Shown here: positions 11,541 through 23,011 of the stretch, piece by piece
Numbering within the stretch: the stretch's first letter is position 1
How the letters are laid out: each line of letters starts with the position of its first letter
NCBI RefSeq assembly: GCF_024763615.1
Contig: NC_077222.1
Coordinates: forward strand, 24,118,001-24,182,000
Direction of reading: 5' to 3'
DNA: 64,000 bases
Origin: Phlebotomus papatasi
Taxonomy: Eukaryota; Arthropoda; Insecta; Diptera; Psychodidae
Notes under the pieces: model-generated
Told to the model about the DNA's origin: nothing
Seen by the model: the letters and a program-made list of their open reading frames with translations, nothing else
Databases searched by the model: none
Program-made: the position numbers and the translations under genes

Positions 11541-11830
11541 TTTCAAGGCTCAAAAAGCCTCAAAATGAAGGAGAAAATCCGATTTTTCCACACACATTGC
11601 TGCCAAGGAAGATTTACTGGGCAATTATTTTCCCTCCTGGATGACTTCCTGAACACTTTTAGCACAATCACAACATGGAACACAACTCACTGCACTGTTT
11701 TTCACTGATATCGTGCACGTGGATGGATTTTTGGGTGATTTTTTCACAGAAAACTCCGGCCAATTTTTCTCTTACCTATATTTGTTTTTCTCGGTTGCTA
11801 TGGCGTTTCTCACGGGTTGCCGCATGAGAA
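11541..11830 (-). promoter_or_regulatory. Probable 5' UTR and promoter region of gene A
   Basis: This is the GC-richer stretch just upstream of the putative gene A start, and it has no mobile-element signature. Initiator-like CAGT-containing sites lie around 11690-11715 on the minus strand. A second donor-like site (ATAG|GTAAGA) at about 11775 could mark an alternative non-coding first exon. A partial palindrome GTTGCTATGGCG at 11794-11805 resembles half of an X-box (RFX-type) site. No clear TATA box. The exact transcription start cannot be set from sequence. Confidence 0.4.
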
Positions 11831-12379
11831 ATCACCAGATTGCCTGACACTGCTTTCAGCGACATCTCATGCGGGGTATTTGCAATTCAAATATATATTG
11901 CCGACATTTAGGGGTTAAATAAAAAAAGCGCGAAATTTAAATGAAACTTTTACTCAACATTTTTTTTAAAATCTATTTTGAATATTTTTACTACCTTAAA
12001 ATTGTTAACTTAAAATCATGAGATTTGTTATTCTGTAAGTGTACAAAAAATTAAATAATAAAAAGTGATTGACGAAGGTCATTCACTTTCCTTCATTTCT
12101 GAAGAGGGTGACCAAGAAAACAGATAAAGGGTGGAAAAATTGCTCAATAAATTGGCCAAAAGATGGGAAAATGGCCTTATCATAAAAGCTGAGTTAGTAG
12201 AATCGTCAAAAAAAAAATCTTATTTGGATGAAAGTTCACTTAACAAAGAAATCAGAAATAAGTAATTCTTGAAAATTGAATTTCATTATCCTTTTTTAAA
12301 GATTTCTTTAGTAATTTTCTGATTAAATGATTATCTGTTTATTGTACGCAGATTTGTAGTGTTCAAGGGGTAACTCATA

Positions 12380-12545
12380 TTAAGAAACTCATGTCAATTG
12401 GATTTTTTGGCTTCGCGAAAGCCAAGAAATCCAATCTTTGCATCGCGACATCCAAGAATTCCAGTTTTTGCATCGCGAAACCCGATTAAACCCTTTTCTT
12501 GCATTGCGAAACTCTAGAAACCAGAAACCCTTGTAAGAAAAAGTG
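12380..12545. repeat. Degenerate short tandem repeat with GCATCGCGAAA
   Basis: Three to four copies of a unit of about 35 bases containing TTTTTGCATCGCGAAACCC and AAGAAATCCAAT-type variants. No coding sense. Confidence 0.55.
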
Positions 12546-12579
12546 ATTTACAACTTGGTAGTATTCTAAGTTCTGACTA

Positions 12580-12874
12580 AAGGTCTCTTCCATATTGATA
12601 GCAATTTTCGTCAAAAATTGCCTTTTGAAGGAAATCGTGTGCACTCTGCTGTAGGTAGAAACGTCAAAATTCTGTCAAAAATAAATTTTTGTCAAAAATT
12701 GCTCCCAATGTGTAGATGCCTTAATATGTTAAGATGCCTTAACATATTGGGAGCAATTTTTGTCAAGAATTGCATTTTTGACAGAATTTTGACGTTTCTG
12801 CCTACAGCACTGCAGCCAATTTCCTACAAAAAAGAAATTTTTGACGAAAATTGTGCTCAATATGTAGACACCTT
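12580..12874. mobile_element. Foldback MITE, AAGGTGTCTACATATTGAGC family
   Basis: Inverted arms of about 140 bases meet near 12735: GCTCCCAATGTGTAGATGCC mirrors GGCATC...ACATATTGGGAGC. Outer ends AAGGT ... ACCTT are flanked by TA (12578-12579 and 12875-12876). A fragment of the same family lies at 31473-31534. The 95-codon ORF here is a product of the repeat. Confidence 0.8.
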
Positions 12875-13974
12875 TAAGCTTAGTGGTTTTAAGACGCAAT
12901 TATAGAATGAATTAATCAAAATAATTTAAATTGCTTTTATTTAATGATGAGATAATTGTGAACATTTCGTATTTAATTTTTATGAACTATACTTTTCAAT
13001 ATAGGAAGAAACCTAGAGAACTTAAAAGGTTTTTTTTTGTAATGAACAAATGAAATCACGCGCACTGGTTACAAAAGATTTTTTTTCGAAATGAATACAA
13101 TGAGATTTTAATTTAATATTATTCTTATTATTTGATATTGGGAGACCCTTAAAATTGCGGAAGAAAAAAAGGTTTATATTTGTCTTAATTTTTTATAGGA
13201 GGCGTGACTGATATGACCATGAATAGGGTATTTTAGGCTTTTAGTCTTCTAATTTATAAATTTAAAGAATGTGAAAGGTAGGTCGAGCAATGGCTTTACT
13301 TGATATTATATTATAAATTAAAAATTCAGACATTTTAAATTGGTTTGTACAGTAATAAATAATGTAAGAGGCGTGGTCTAAAATTATACGAACTTCATTC
13401 TTTTATTAAGTATAATTTAATTATATTTAATTTAATATAATTAAAATTATAATTAAAATTATTTAATTAATAGAATTTAATTAAATATAATCATTAAAAA
13501 TAAATATAATCATTCTATAAAAAGACAATAATTAAAAAAAATAGTTATTTTATATTGAATTTTCTTCTCACTCAACATAATTTTCAAACTCAATAAATTT
13601 ATTATTTAGAAAATAATTAAAGAATTGTTAAGAAAAATGCAAGTGTTCCAACTCAAATTGGTTAATAAAAAACCATTAAAAAACAATAAAATAATCTTCG
13701 TTAATCATTAGCAAAATTTGGATAAAAACTTAATAATTAAAAAAAAATAGTTTAATTTTAAGTAAGAAAGTAAGAAATAGTCTTAGTATATATCTGGGAG
13801 ATTTGAAATCAGAATGCTCAAACTTATCACTTAGATATTATTACTTCAATTAAAAGTATTTTCACGTCATTTACTGTTTACTGATTCATAATCAATTTAA
13901 ACCGATTTATAAATTACTCAAAAGGTCGCCTATAAATATCTCTAGTAGTAATGCAGTTAATTTTCAGACAAATA
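12875..13974. other. AT-rich intergenic DNA, no gene seen
   Basis: Very AT-rich (for example 13390-13560, dominated by TTAATTATA-type sequence). No ORF, splice pair or terminal repeat supported. Confidence 0.5.
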
Positions 13975-14305
13975 CAGTAGACTCTCTCAAATTCGGGCAT
14001 TTGGGACCGAAATGTCACCCGAATTAGAGAGAAATTCAGGCGTCAAATTGTTTGAAATGCAACGACTTTTTGTTCATCTACATTCTTATATCAAGTTTAC
14101 ATACCGATATTTAATATAAATTCTATGGAAACCTTAAATAATATCATAATTAATAAAAATCATGGAAATTTTGAGCATATTTGCTTCATTTGACAAGGAA
14201 TAAGCAAATGAGAAAAATGTCAAGAAACTTTATTTCAAATTTAACTGCTGCCTGAATTAAAAAGTAGCCCGATCTTAAAAGAGCCGAATTAGCGGAAGTC
14301 TACTG
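13975..14305. mobile_element. pogo/Tigger-like MITE
   Basis: Ends CAGTAGACTCTCTCAAATTC ... GCGGAAGTCTACTG with TA duplicated on both sides (13973-13974, 14306-14307). CAGT ends plus TA are typical of pogo/Tigger. 331 bases, no ORF. Confidence 0.8.
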
Positions 14306-14435
14306 TATTACTTGTCGGTACCTAACAGGCTTATACCCGGTTGGAATAGGTTCAGACTTACTTGAAATTCCAAGATCATGTCAATGAGCCCATAACATGT
14401 AATCATTCGGTAATATGCTCTCTAGAGTCGTTTTA

Positions 14436-14790
14436 ACTTTTGACCTTAAAAAACATTATTAGTAATGGTTCCACGGTATTTTCGTATACGGACGAATGTC
14501 CAGGTAATCTCTAAAACATATCAAAAATTGCAAAAATCGCACGACGCGTTCTCCCCCAAAGGTCTCAAATTTCTATCTCTATCCATTTGGCCTCTAGAAT
14601 TGGCGACAGTTGGACGGACAGACGGATCTGACAGACAAACAGCGTGACATCATTTCAAAGAAATTATCTAAAAAGCGAAGATTTGTTGAGTAAACTGGTC
14701 TCCGATGGGTGGAAGTTGAAAATTTTGGGGGATGAATAAATTGATAGATTGTAATACTGCTCTCTATGTGGATTTAGAGCAGTAAAATGC
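14436..14790. repeat. Dispersed-repeat fragment with GGACGGACAGACGGA
   Basis: Contains a run of GGACGGACAGACGGATC, then GACAGACAAACAGCGTGACATC, and further on AGATTGTAATACTGCTCTC. Repeats of this style are common in insect genomes. I cannot assign the class and see no ends. Confidence 0.35.
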
Positions 14791-14997
14791 GTAATAAACC
14801 TTTAGTAAATATTTGGTAAAATAAAGGTTAATTTCAAGAAGTAATAATACACTCCATTTGACCAATTGTTTTATATGAAATTATTAATTAATTTATTCAG
14901 TCATACAACAGAAAATTAGTTTTGAAGTGAATCAAACTTAAATTACCGAAAAACTATCTAATAGACAAAAGCATCGAATCTGATGGATTATATTGGA

Positions 14998-15199
14998 TTC
15001 AGATTTTCGGTGTTCATTACAAATGTTCGGGCAGCTTCTTTTCCTCAATTATCTTATTATATTCAATTTCCTCAAATGCAGAAAAAATCTAAATTGACCC
15101 ACTGAGGGAGATCCATACCAAGGGTCGAAAGCTTTGGGGAAAAATTGAGTTTTTAATTAAAGAAAAGAAGCTGCCCTGACGAACACCAGAAAATCTGAA
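14998..15199. mobile_element. Foldback MITE with TTCAGATTTTC ends
   Basis: The left arm TTCAGATTTTCGGTGTTC, then GGGCAGCTTCTTTTC, is mirrored on the right by GAAAAGAAGCTGCCC, then GAACACCAGAAAATCTGAA. About 202 bases with an unrelated loop. Confidence 0.7.
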
Positions 15200-16132
15200 T
15201 ACAAATATTTAAAAAATCCTCTCAATTTTGAGACAAATCTCTAAGCTTTAAATACTTTAAATCCCTCATTTGGGCTTTAAAGGGTGGTTCCTATTGTCCA
15301 AAAAAGATAAGCTAAGGAATGTAATATACTTCACAGTATCGGAAGCTAAAATGGAAATCTTAGATACCGTTAAGTTCTCTTTAATTTAATATCTAGTCTG
15401 ATTGGGTCTGATAGATCTTAGAAAATTTTAAGGTCTCTAAAAAAATTGAGTCAAAATTGAAATAGATGAAGCGTTAACCTTTAATTCAGAATAGTATGTA
15501 TTAAATATTTACACTTAACATGTAATTGAAACCTCTAAATTTTCTTTATCCCAGAAGTGAAGGGATTAATAACATTAACTAAATAAAAATAACATCACGG
15601 TTTTAAAACATCAAATCTACAACAAAGTTTTGTTTTAACAGTGTATAATAAAAATGTTATATTAAAAATTCAATTAACTTTCAATTTCAAGCACGTCTGT
15701 TGATCCTCCGCCTGTTCAGAAAATTATGCGCACTCGATCCTAAAGCGTTCCAATAACGGTTCCAACCGTTCCAACACAAGATCCTGCATTTGATTCAGCC
15801 ACTTTGTCCTAGAGGTCATTTAATTTATTTAGGTCATTTATTTTATTTCATTTATTTATTTAGGTTCATTTTTTTAATAAATTATTTTTTTATATATTAT
15901 TTTATTAACATATTGCACTCGCAGTACGAAAAGTTTAGTATCAATCTTATCAATCTTTTACTTGATGATGGTTTTGAAGTTACTATAATACTTTTTTGTG
16001 TATTATTATATGGTTACGTAATAATGTAAAAAGTGTTGGAAGTGTGAACTTTTGAAACATTTTCGAAGTGCTGGAGGTCTAAAATCTTCTGCATACAAAG
16101 AGTGAAAGATCGGCTAGTCGGCGCCGAGAAGA
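15200..16132. other. AT-rich DNA with a low-complexity TTTATTTAGG tract
   Basis: At 15820-15900 the sequence is almost entirely TTTATTTAGGTCATTTA-like. The ORF at 15790-16029 runs through this tract and is not credible as a protein. Confidence 0.45.
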
Positions 16133-16222
16133 CCCAGCGAGCACAGTTAGGTAAAATAGGCAGCGTTTTCAGCAAAAATATGCTGAAAATGGTGCATTTT
16201 TTAGTTAACCGTGCTCGCTGGG
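16133..16222. mobile_element. Very short (90 bp) palindromic MITE, CCCAGCGAGCAC ends
   Basis: CCCAGCGAGCACAGTTA at the left is matched by TAACCGTGCTCGCTGGG at the right, with an inner pair TTTTCAGCAAAAA / TGCTGAAAA. Flanks GAC ... GAC may be a duplication. Confidence 0.7.
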
Positions 16223-16233
16223 GACTCTAAATA

Positions 16234-16428
16234 CGGGCTTAAGACCTAAGGCTTAGCCATACGGCTTATCTTGTCTAATTTCTTATCAATCAAAATTTTT
16301 TTGGAAAATGATCATTTACGATTGGACAATATGAGTAACCATTAAATATTGAAAAACCAATAAACTTGTTTGCTATTTTGAATTTTGAGATCATCGGGAA
16401 CTGGGCTAAACCTTAGGTCTGAAGCCGA
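16234..16428. mobile_element. MITE, GGCTTCAGACCTAAG family
   Basis: CGGGCTTAAGACCTAAGGC at the left, TTAGGTCTGAAGCCG at the right, about 195 bases. The interior agrees with the copy at 8031. It lies only 12 bases after the 90-bp palindromic element. Confidence 0.75.
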
Positions 16429-16549
16429 CATAAGATTGAATGATCGGTAGCCATAGTGAACCGTAACCGTAACTGTTTATCCCTTGATTTTTAATCATAT
16501 TATCTTTACATTAGGGTTTACTTCAGTAAAATACTTGCAAATACAATTA

Positions 16550-18800
16550 GTCAAATTTATCATTTGGAAAATAATTTTCCCGCCAATTTGTGTAGAGTAA
16601 CCGTTAGTATTCAAGTAGGGAATGTCGAATCGCTATCAAATCGATCGAAAATTTTGACATTTCGTCCCAAAAATCCCCACAATGAGTGCAAACGGATTTG
16701 CTTGAGGAGACTCATGGTTTGTATGACAGGAAAATTTCTCTCAAGAACATGAAAATCACACCGTGGGGCGATTTTCCGATGTTGTCTGATAAAACGTGGT
16801 GGAGAGTCGTGCGCCGGCGTAGCCAGAAGCCCAAGTAACACATCCAAACCCTTTCCAGGCGATTCACGAGGGAGTTGGAGGTGGATGAATTCTCCATTTT
16901 TGCCCGTTGAGTGTATTGGTGAATTTTCCAGTATTTCACCAAATCGATTTACTCTGCGACGACGCCGTGGTGACCACGAATTCTTGGCCACCATCGTTCT
17001 GCCACTGGAATCACGAGCACGGGAGAGAGTGTCGAACCGTCAACGGAAGCAGGCAGAGAGTGGACATTTGTAAAATTAACTTTGAGCTAAAAGAAAAATT
17101 TATCTCTCCTCATCCTGTACCTCTGCTCTGCCCCAAATTATCACAATTGAGTGATTCCGTGTGAAAAATCGCGCCTAGAGACACGCGAGACGTGGTGAAA
17201 AGTCGCAGGTGTGGAGTGTTTTAGTCGTTTTAGTGGACTGAAGTGAGTGCTGGTGAAAACGGATTTTTTCTTGTTGGGAAAAAAAGAAAAACCTTAGAGA
17301 CTTTTTTTTGCTGAAACACTGGTGGTTATTTTTCAGTCATATTTCAGTGATATTGTGGTTATTTGGTATTCTGAGGGGATTTGTGACGGAATTTTTCTGT
17401 AGGAAGTAGTTTTTTTTTCACTGGGAGGGTGAAAATCGACAAATGGTGGCGAAAAAGAATCCCTCGATGGTGAAAAGACGGTGAACTGTCTGTGGATGTG
17501 TTGTGCTGGGAAAGAGGTAATTTTCCACCCCTCCCATCTTTGCGTAGGGTTGAAAAAAAAATGAATGAAAGTGCTTCTGTGTGCATTTCCCAGTGATGAT
17601 TTGTACCAAAAGGATCGTGTGATGTTACTTTGGGGGGATAAAAAGGGGATTGGGCTTATGGTTTGGCGCAAAGTGCTCCCCCGTGAATCTCACCGAAATG
17701 CCTTACTGAATTTTTCACGAGGTCTCGGGTCGAGAAAAAAATGTCGCTGGCCGTGGAAAATGGATGATGGAGTCGTTGAGTTATTTCCGGGTGATACTTT
17801 AAGGGGAAAAAAGCTCCGTGGTGACCACTTTGCTGGGTGGGGGGAGGGGGAGAGATGGGGTATTTTCATGAGAGTGAAAATTGCCGAGAATACTCCAACC
17901 TTCTATAATCGTATTCTATAATTCATTCGACATTTTATTCTCGAGTCTCGGGAGCGATTGTATTGACGTGGGTGGGCTTGGGTGAGCTTTTTGAAGGGGG
18001 GGAATAGGTTAGGATGATAAAGGGGGTGGGTTGGGTGGTCGATCCGAGGAGCTTTTCAAAGAGCCGACGTCGACGCTCGTGGGGTGAATCGATCGGCCTC
18101 TCCCGATGCCTTCATCCTCCTGGGTTGAAGACCAAAGAGAGCAAGAGAGAACTTCAGACTTTCTCTCTTCCACACACATACAGATTTTCCCATATTTTCT
18201 CAATCCACCACCCTCCATCCAGCAGAAAGCCACCCCCTCACCCCACTGAGCGCGGAAAAAAATCCCCAATGTAAAAAAACACATCGAGAGAAATATCCAA
18301 TTGGTGTGAAGAGGAAGTTTGGAAAAGCTCCCCAAAATCCAGAAGAATTTCTTCCACTGCTTTTCTTTCTTCTGCTGGAAAAATCTAAAATTCACCCGCA
18401 CTTTCCAATGAGAAAATCATTCGCCCCCCATTCCTCCCCCAACATAAATTTGAGGATAATTTTCCCACGATCGTGTATGTGCTAACTTACACAATTTCTC
18501 GTCTCAGACAGTCGGAATTTCTTCTGTTTTTCCGGGAAGGTTTCAAGACGATGAATTTTCCGTGTCTATCGATCGCAGTTTATGGGTTTTTCTCCTCTTT
18601 TTTTTTATTTTCCTAATGATTAAAATAAACACACGAAACACAATCAACAACAGGCCAATTAATAAGACAAATTTCACCATGAAACTCACCATCGTTCTCC
18701 CTTCAATGTCTTCTTTTTCTCGTACGGCAAAAAACCGTCGAAGGGGGTGCAGGAATGGCACAAATCACAGGTGATTTACCTGCAATTTTCTAAAATAATA
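16550..18800. promoter_or_regulatory. CpG-richer unique block; candidate promoter/5' UTR region of gene B
   Basis: More GC- and CpG-rich than anything nearby, with almost no repeats. The segment at 16780-17250 has CGTGCGCCGGCGTAGCC and several GAGAGAGTG-like motifs, and resembles insect 5' UTR or promoter DNA. Donor-like sites on the plus strand include GAGGTAATTT at about 17515. Several overlapping ORFs exist on both strands (for example 17565-17921 plus, 18009-18401 minus) but none has a recognisable domain, so I treat them as chance ORFs in GC-richer DNA. Assigning it to gene B is inference from position and strand. Confidence 0.35.
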
Positions 18801-19185
18801 CCCGGAAAATTTATGTCTACACTTTTGCACGATGGGGGACACAAATGGTGGAATTTTCAATGCCTTGAAACAATTTTCTAGTTGAATGGAACGGAAGTGA
18901 TTCCAATTTGTCTGTTAGTGTTTGACTTCTTGTCAAAGGGTTGTCAATGAACGGGGAATCGGGTAATATCGGTTGGGATCGTGAATATATGAATTTAAAC
19001 CTAAAACTTCCGAACTAGGACATATAACAATTTATTAAAATTTATTAAAAATTGAAAATGGCTATTCGATGTTTACTGAGCTTAAGACTAGGCTTTAATA
19101 CTGTTCTACTTCCTAATTTACCACGAAAATTTGTCATATGACATTGTCATACTGTTACAGAATTCCCCTTTTGGTTATCAATATA
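18801..19185. repeat. Unique DNA plus a short dispersed-repeat fragment ending at a hAT insertion
   Basis: About 19105-19180 matches 10378-10456 (CACGAAAATTTGTCA, then ATGACATTGTC, then GTTACAGAATT). The hAT-like element begins just after it. Confidence 0.5.
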
Positions 19186-20854
19186 CAGGGTTGGGTGAAT
19201 TTTTTACATTTTGCATAATTTTTTACATAGTAAAAAAAGCCTTTAACGTGTGCCACATTTTTAACATGTAAAGTTGAAATGTAAAAAATGTCAAATTGAT
19301 TGATACCCATCAAATATCAAGTTCAATTTTTTTTTATTTTCAACTCAATCAAAGATTTCGTTGTAACAAGTAAAGTATTTTGCGGTTTTTTGCTGTAAAG
19401 CTTGTCGTCTAAAAAGCATGATGAAATTTGCTGAGCGTGTTGAACCAATATAATAGTAACTATCTAAACAAATAATAATTTTTGAAGTTATATATCTACA
19501 TGCTCAGGGAGTTTTCTAATTGCTCTGTGGTTTCTACTAATCCTCAATATTGTAAAAAATCATTGAAATTAAGGTTTATTTCCTGCTCTCTTTATAACGA
19601 TATTTTTTTGTGAATTTTGCTACATATACCTTGTCCAAAACATCACATTTCAGAAAACAATGTTCATGAAGAGAATCAGTGTCTCCTTGCTAACACTGAT
19701 TCTGTGGTAATTAATGCTTTTGTGATAATATTCTAAAAACCATCGTGCTTTATTATTAAAATGAGACTAACATATTAAACAAAAGTTCAAACAGAAATTA
19801 TGATATTATATCGATTTTTAATAAAATCTGCAGAGAATCCGAGTAAAAACGATCTAAATTGCTAAACGTTTCGTTCGAAAGCTGTGAGGATTTTATATTC
19901 AATTTTAACCGTTTTGTGCTGAAACTGTGCGCTCTTTATCTGCAATTTTAACCTTTTCGTGTTGAAGCTATGAGTGCATTATATACACATGAAATCATTT
20001 TAAGCTTAAGTTGTGCAGGATTTGAATATAATATTAACCGTTTTATGCTGAAGCAGTGCCGATTCTATGACTTTAACCATATTTAACTTAAGTAGTGCGA
20101 GTTTTTCAATACACATAAACAGCTAAAAAATCCTTGATTAACTTTTCTATTTGAAGCACTTTCTTTTAAGTTGAATTTCTGAATAAATAATAAACAATAA
20201 TTTAGACAATATATTACTATTTTATATTTACATTGCAATTATTGCAAATATTGCAAATACACTAAATCGCAAGTTCTTTTACGTGTCATTATATCAAAGT
20301 CTGTTAAAAATAAACTATGTATATTACTATAAGAAATGATTAAAAATATTTTTTTTAGATTTTAAAAATTGATTGATCAAGTCATACTATTTCCCTATTT
20401 GCGAATAGTGAAAAATGTATTTTTATGTCTCATTGTTTTACATTTTTACTAATAATATTAATTTTGGTTCTATTATACGTTAAAGGTAAAATAATCAACA
20501 TGTTAAGGATTTAATACAGGCAACATTTTGATATACCTATCTGTGGATAAAGGACGATTAATTAGAAAATCGTAACGTTATTTTACCACAGAGAGTATGT
20601 CTTATGTGTACAAAATCGTTGACTTACTTCACAACAATAGGTTTTCACAACAAAATTTTGTTCATGGCTTTTCCAAGAATATTTTCTTGATATTCCTCGT
20701 TAAGTAATATCAATATTACTTACAGAAAATGTTTAAAAGATTCAAAAGAGCTTAAATTTCCTTTTCTTTCATTTTACACATTTTTTACACTTTTACATAT
20801 TTTTTACATGTAAAATGTAAAAAATATTTTTTACTATGTAAAGGCACAACCCTG
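19186..20854. mobile_element. hAT-type non-autonomous transposon with exact 8-bp duplication
   Basis: Ends CAGGGTTGGG ... CACAACCCTG, flanked by an exact 8-bp direct repeat TCAATATA (19178-19185 and 20855-20862). These ends and an 8-bp duplication are diagnostic of the hAT superfamily. 1669 bases with no transposase ORF. Subterminal regions are rich in TTTTTTACAT motifs in both orientations. An internal tandem array lies at 19855-20115. Confidence 0.9.
19855..20115. repeat. Tandem array inside the hAT element
   Basis: Roughly five units of about 60 bases, each built around TTTTAACCGTTTTGTGCTG followed by AAGCTGTGCG-like sequence. Units are diverged. Confidence 0.7.
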
Positions 20855-20862
20855 TCAATATA

Positions 20863-21529
20863 ATACGAAACGTTTTATTTATTAGAGCATTAAATATGTC
20901 AAAACACAACAGAAAAATCATTTTTAAAGTAAATAAAGTTACTTAAATTAGCTATAGAGACCTGTTTTGACGATTACCTAAAAGTTACTATATTTTGTTA
21001 CTTGGGTAAAATCCTTAATTCTTATTATTCCTTAAATGTTCACAGTAATTGTACTATTTTATTAACACTGGCGTGATATTATTAAAACTCCTCTTTGAAC
21101 AATAGATGTTTTAATATTTTGCATAATTTTTTTTTATAGTTAAAGGGAATAACAAGAAGTGGGAGGAAATAATGACTTTTTTCTGTTAAAATCTGACGTA
21201 AAGAACATTAACATCGATTTGTTTTAGTTAATTAAATAGAAAAAAATTAAGAAAAAATCACTATTGCTTTATTTTATGTTAAAATTTTTAGGGAGACTGT
21301 TTTTTTGCATTTAGTATAATATATACCTCAGGAGAGAAAATAAAAGAAAATACGTGAAAAGAAACGCTCTATCGCGAGTAAGAAGAAACTTTGTAAAACA
21401 TGTTAATGATATACTTTATAAAAAAATTATAAGTAAAAGTAAGGCTAATAAGGAAAAATTACGAAAAATTTACCTTATTATTACAAATAATTCACTAATT
21501 AAATTTTTAGGGTTTTAAGATGTTCTATA
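20863..21529. other. AT-rich DNA, no gene seen
   Basis: No ORF, splice pair or element ends supported. Confidence 0.45.
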
Positions 21530-21684
21530 GGGTAAAGTGGTACAAGTTGGATCGTGGTATAAGTTGTACAATGGTACAAGTTGGACAGGGCTTTTTTTCT
21601 TGATAAATTTAGTACTATATTTATCAAGAAAAAATCCCTGTCCAACTTGTACCGGCGAATTGTCCAACTTGTATCACTTTACCC
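21530..21684. mobile_element. Hairpin MITE, GGGTAAAGTGGTACAAG ends
   Basis: GGGTAAAGTGGTACAAGTTG ... GTATCACTTTACCC, flanked by TA (21528-21529, 21685-21686). The inner arms carry repeated GTACAAGTTGGACAGGG, so most of the 155 bases can fold on themselves. Member of the set of TAGGG-ended hairpins. Confidence 0.85.
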
Positions 21685-21689
21685 TAGTT

Positions 21690-22730
21690 TAATGTCATTT
21701 TGCAATGTAACTTACCTTACTCACCTCGAAATAATCTATGTTAGCAAAGTTACGCCTTCAAAGTGAGTCAAATTACGTAAAAATATTGTTTTCTTTACTT
21801 TTGACTTTTTTTACTTAGCTTGAGGACTTTTCTTTTAAAATTATATCTAATTGATTTTAAATACAGCTATTTAATAATAACTGATTAAAATCTAAAAGAT
21901 AATAAAATATTAAACAACTTCAAAAATATTTGGTCTCTAATATTTGGACAAAATAGATTTACTCCAAATACCGCATAAAATGCATAACACATCACATACA
22001 AATGCCATTTGCCAGCTTCAATAAACAGAACAGATATCCCACAAAATTGGTTTTGCAAGTTTTCACAAAATTAAAAACTTTTTCGATTGAAATCACAACA
22101 GGAAACTCGGTAAACCGTAAACAAAATTAATCAAAATAAGCATGCAACAGAAGAGATAAACATTAGAAAAATAAAGTTTAAAAGTTCTCTTTTTTTTCTT
22201 TGGAAAAGGAAGGTGATTGCGGTTTAAATTAGATATTCACGAAAAAAAAAGAGGAATTAAATGAAAAATCAGGATGAAGGATCACTTTTTCGCTCGTGTA
22301 ACCCTCAATTAAAAACCTCCCTTTGGGGTTTCACGCTGGAGTATTTCCATGAGATGGAACATTGAGATATTGCCATGCAAGAGGGAATTACTTTAATTGA
22401 AGTCCTGGCGGAAGTGATGAATTAAAAGTAAATCCATTTTGTGTCCACCCCCAAAACCAACCTCCCATCAATTGTTAGGGATATCGATGAGAAAAAATTC
22501 ATCATAATTCCATCTCGATGGGGTGAAAATGATAAATCAATACGAGCAATCGCAATCAAATATAATTCCATTGTAGTTGGTGGGTAGTAGTTGTAATAAG
22601 ATAAGAACGTGGAAAAGAGCGGAAGTGGAGTGAATTGAATTTGTGAGATTTACGATTTGCCAAAGATATAAGTATATAATTTCTCCACCTTTCCTGGGAG
22701 ACTGTAATTGATAGCTTTTGGGCTGTTTAT
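21690..22730. other. Unique DNA upstream of the gene B exon
   Basis: AT-rich to about 22190, then more complex. The part at 22290-22680 lacks element ends and may be 5' flanking or UTR sequence of gene B. No TATA-box call is possible. Confidence 0.35.
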
Positions 22731-22927
22731 GTGTTTAGTTTCGCCATTTCGCTCCTCCGCAACTCGACCCTCGTCCTCTTCCGGCATCACAGGAAAGATT
22801 GTAATATGTCAGTGAGAAGCTACTCTGCGACCATTTGTTGGATTCGTAGCAATTGTCCGGCCACCGCCGAGGGTCTCACTGGACTGGGCAGTGTGGCGAA
22901 GATCGTGATCACGGCCAGGATCTACTA

Positions 22928-23011
22928 ATGCAGTGGCGGAAGTTCACACGACTGAAAGCTGCTACTGGACATTCGCGTACGCGAAGAATGCTTTGTTGTG
23001 GACGGAGAAAG
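22928..23011 (+). CDS. Gene B, putative first coding exon (...MLCCGRRK)
   Basis: Plus-strand exon ending at a strong donor, GAGAAAG|GTGAGT (23011/23012). The frame ending in phase 0 at the donor is open back to a TAG at 22847. It contains two possible starts: ATG at 22928 (MQWRKFTRLKAATG...) and ATG at 22988 (MLCCGRRK). The second has an A at -3 and gives Met-Leu-Cys-Cys followed by basic residues, the kind of N-terminus that is palmitoylated and membrane-anchored in some neuronal proteins; this is inference. The surroundings (22731-23011) are GC-richer than the flanks. No downstream exon could be identified and I do not recognise the gene. It could also be a non-coding 5' exon. Confidence 0.4.

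Noticed and set aside
17333..18401. Overlapping ORFs of 110-130 codons on both strands as genes
   Set aside because: Several frames are open at once in GC-richer DNA, with no recognisable domain, and composition explains them.
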